Assembly (NCBI GenBank): GCA_041552135.1
Contig: JBFELL010000127.1
Location: 1-8,387 of the forward strand
DNA from: SZUA-186 sp041552135
Lineage (GTDB): Bacteria > Pseudomonadota > Gammaproteobacteria > UBA9214
Length of the DNA stretch: 8,387 nt
Direction of reading: 5' to 3'
The notes beneath the pieces were generated by a model. The model had not been told where the DNA came from. It saw only the letters and a program-made list of their open reading frames with translations, and ran no database searches. Numbering within the stretch: the stretch's first letter is position 1; every line of letters begins with the position of its first letter. Both the position numbers and the translations under genes were made by a program. Below are positions 6,786 through 8,387 of this stretch, piece after piece.

Positions 6786-7274
6786 GTGGCGCGGGCGTAT
6801 GTCAGTCTTGGCAGTAACATTGAACGCCGGCGTCACATTCGCCTCGCGCTGGAGCGCCTGGGTGCGCTGTACGGCCCGCTGATCCGCTCCGATGTCTATG
6901 AAAGCGATGCTGTCGGTTTCGACAGCGCGCCGTTCTACAACCTTGTCGTCGGTTTTGACACCGGGCAGTCACCTCGACAGATCCAGGAAGCCCTGCATGC
7001 AATCGAAAGCGGTAGCGGACGCCTGCGCAGCGGTGAGCTCACGGCACGTACGCTGGATCTCGACCTGCTGCTGTATGACGATGCGGTGATCAACGAGGCT
7101 GGCCTGGTGCTGCCACGCGCCGATATCGCGAGGTATGCCTTTGTGCTCCGGCCGCTGGCCGAGATCGCCGGTAATGAACGCCACCCGGTCAGCGGTGAAT
7201 GCTACGCCGACATGTGGGCGGCCTTTGACGCCGGCAGCCAGCCGATGAAGCGGGTCGACTGGCCGCCGGTATGA
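6786..7274 (+). CDS. folK: 6-hydroxymethyl-7,8-dihydropterin pyrophosphokinase FolK (HPPK)
   Basis: Transfers pyrophosphate from ATP to the FolB product, priming it for joining to p-aminobenzoate by FolP. It has 162 residues. The N-terminal YVSLGSNIERR (5-15), FYNLVV with Asn52, Glu74 in the pterin pocket, and the magnesium-binding RTLDLDLLLYDD with Asp91 and Asp93 identify the family. The usual RWGPR before TLDLD is replaced by ELTAR, so the loop tryptophan of E. coli HPPK is absent. From memory, similar 'TARTLDLD' forms occur next to folB in Pseudomonas. The GTG start at 6786 is the only sensible one, directly before the conserved Tyr-Val-Ser-Leu-Gly-Ser-Asn. It lies five bases after folB and its stop overlaps the next start (ATGA). 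Confidence 0.92.
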   Translation: MARAYVSLGSNIERRRHIRLALERLGALYGPLIRSDVYESDAVGFDSAPFYNLVVGFDTGQSPRQIQEALHAIESGSGRLRSGELTARTLDLDLLLYDDAVINEAGLVLPRADIARYAFVLRPLAEIAGNERHPVSGECYADMWAAFDAGSQPMKRVDWPPV

Positions 7275-8387
7275 CCGGCTTACCGCCCCCCCCGGCGGCC
7301 GCGCAGGCGCTGGGTAAACGGCTGGCGGAACGCATCCGCGGCGAGGTCCTTGCCGCCGGTGGTGCGCTGCCGTTTTCGCGATACATGGAACTGTGCCTCT
7401 ACAGTCCCGCTCTGGGTTATTACAGCGCCGGACTGCAGAAGTTCGGCGCCGATGGCGACTTTGTCACGGCACCGGAGATATCCCCCCTGTTCGGGCAGTG
7501 CCTGGCGCAGTGCTGTGCGCCGCTGCTGCAGACCCTGGGCGGTGGCGATATCCTGGAGATCGGCGCCGGCAGCGGCCGGCTGGCGGTGGATCTGCTTGCC
7601 GGACTGGAACAGCGGGACCGGCTGCCGGATCGCTACCTGATCCTGGAGCGCAGCGCCGATCTGCGCGAACGGCAACAGGCACTGCTCGGTGCGGAACTGC
7701 CACGGCTCGCGGGCCGGGTTGCGTGGCTGGGTGACCTGCCGGAGGCCGGCCTTCGCGGCGTCGTGCTGGCGAACGAGGTGCTGGACGCCATGCCGGTGGA
7801 ACGCTTTCGCTGGGACGGCAGGCAGGTTGACCGGTTGTGTGTGCAGGAGGAAGGCGGCCACTTTGACTGGGCGGATTGCGCGGCAGCCTCCCATGAACTG
7901 TCGGCGGCCATGCTGCCGCTGTGCCGGGAATACCATCTGGCACCGGATTATGTCTCCGAGGTCAACCTGATGCTGCCAGCCTGGATGCAGGGTCTTGCGG
8001 CCGCCCTGGCGCAGGGCGTGCTGCTGCTGTCCGATTACGGCTATCCGCGCCATGAGTATTATCACCCGCAGCGTGACCGGGGTACGCTGATGTGCCATTA
8101 CCGGCACCACACGCATGCGGATCCGTTTCTGTGGCCGGGCCTGCAGGACCTGACGGCAGATGTTGATTTCACCGCGGTGGCAGAGGCGGCGTCGGCGGCC
8201 GGTCTCGATGTGGCCGGTTACACGACGCAGGCCGCCTTCCTGCTCGATTGCGGGCTCGAGCAGCTGTTGCAGGCACAGGGTGAACCGGCGTCGGCCGCTT
8301 ACCTCAGGGCGGTGCAACAGGTAAAGACGTTGATCATGCCCGGGGAAATGGGCGAGCGTTTCAAGTTCATCGCGTTGACGAAAGGCA
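7271..8387 (+). CDS. MidA/NDUFAF7-type SAM-dependent methyltransferase (COG1565, DUF185), 3' end cut off
   Basis: Class I methyltransferase of the family whose mitochondrial member NDUFAF7 methylates an arginine of a complex I subunit; the bacterial substrate is not established. In the window 372 residues are present, and family members of about 385-395 suggest that only the last 10-25 are missing. Signatures in order: SRYMELCLYSPALGYYS (36-52), FGADGDFVTAPEISPLFG (58-75), SAM-binding motif EIGAGSGRL (96-104), ANEVLDAMPVERF (167-179), DYGY (255-258), RGTLMCHYRHHTHADPF (270-286) and DFTAV. The start ATG overlaps the folK stop (ATGA at 7271-7274), implying translational coupling. Codons 5-8 encode four prolines through a C8 run. 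Its link to folate genes is positional only. Confidence 0.9.
   Translation, partial: MTGLPPPPAAAQALGKRLAERIRGEVLAAGGALPFSRYMELCLYSPALGYYSAGLQKFGADGDFVTAPEISPLFGQCLAQCCAPLLQTLGGGDILEIGAGSGRLAVDLLAGLEQRDRLPDRYLILERSADLRERQQALLGAELPRLAGRVAWLGDLPEAGLRGVVLANEVLDAMPVERFRWDGRQVDRLCVQEEGGHFDWADCAAASHELSAAMLPLCREYHLAPDYVSEVNLMLPAWMQGLAAALAQGVLLLSDYGYPRHEYYHPQRDRGTLMCHYRHHTHADPFLWPGLQDLTADVDFTAVAEAASAAGLDVAGYTTQAAFLLDCGLEQLLQAQGEPASAAYLRAVQQVKTLIMPGEMGERFKFIALTKG

Noticed and set aside
7280..8317. 345-codon open frame on the minus strand
   Set aside because: It is antisense to the methyltransferase, which shows clear ordered family motifs in the plus-strand frame.

Overview
The window is a GC-rich housekeeping region whose protein sequences and gene order point to a gammaproteobacterium. 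It carries a variant of the 'macromolecular synthesis' operon, rpsU-yqeY-dnaG-rpoD, read leftward. Diverging from it is tsaD, followed by plsY and folB-folK. From memory this is essentially the order in Pseudomonas (rpoD-dnaG-yqeY-rpsU-tsaD-plsY-folB-folK-like). E. coli keeps the same neighbours but lacks yqeY in the operon. The mix of high GC, Pseudomonas-like synteny and dispersed GTAGGTCGGAT-type repeats would fit a Chromatiales/Ectothiorhodospiraceae-like lineage. That placement is inference, and the genus cannot be read from this sequence.

Layout. Positions 1-1717 (minus): rpoD, lacking only about its last 40 codons at the window edge. Positions 1718-1844: a gap with a sigma70-type rpoD promoter and a 15-bp palindrome close to the rpoD start. 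Positions 1845-3605 (minus): complete dnaG. Positions 3606-3807: a 202-bp non-coding gap filled by two dispersed repeat types, a tandem CGCAAAGA element and an 87-bp nested-palindrome element. Positions 3808-4254 (minus): yqeY. Positions 4274-4489 (minus): rpsU. Positions 4490-4602: a divergent promoter region. Positions 4603-5616 (plus): tsaD. Positions 5617-5731: a convergent gap with a second, decayed copy of the palindromic repeat and a strong stem-loop. Positions 5732-6337 (minus): plsY. Positions 6338-6417: a divergent promoter region. Positions 6418-6780 folB, 6786-7274 folK and 7271-8387 a MidA/NDUFAF7-type methyltransferase (cut by the window end) form a tight plus-strand operon.

Together the genes cover initiation of translation (S21), replication priming (DnaG), transcription initiation (sigma70), tRNA t6A modification (TsaD), phospholipid synthesis (PlsY) and two consecutive folate steps (FolB, FolK). 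All catalytic residues I could place in DnaG, TsaD and FolB are intact and fall at or close to the textbook numbering.

I see no defence system, mobile element, CRISPR array or obviously new system. The unusual material is non-coding: two related palindromic repeats with a compensatory base-pair change, one of them placed where the operon would need differential control; start regions without Shine-Dalgarno sequences but with -10-like hexamers 6-8 bases upstream; and a C8 tract at the start of the methyltransferase gene.
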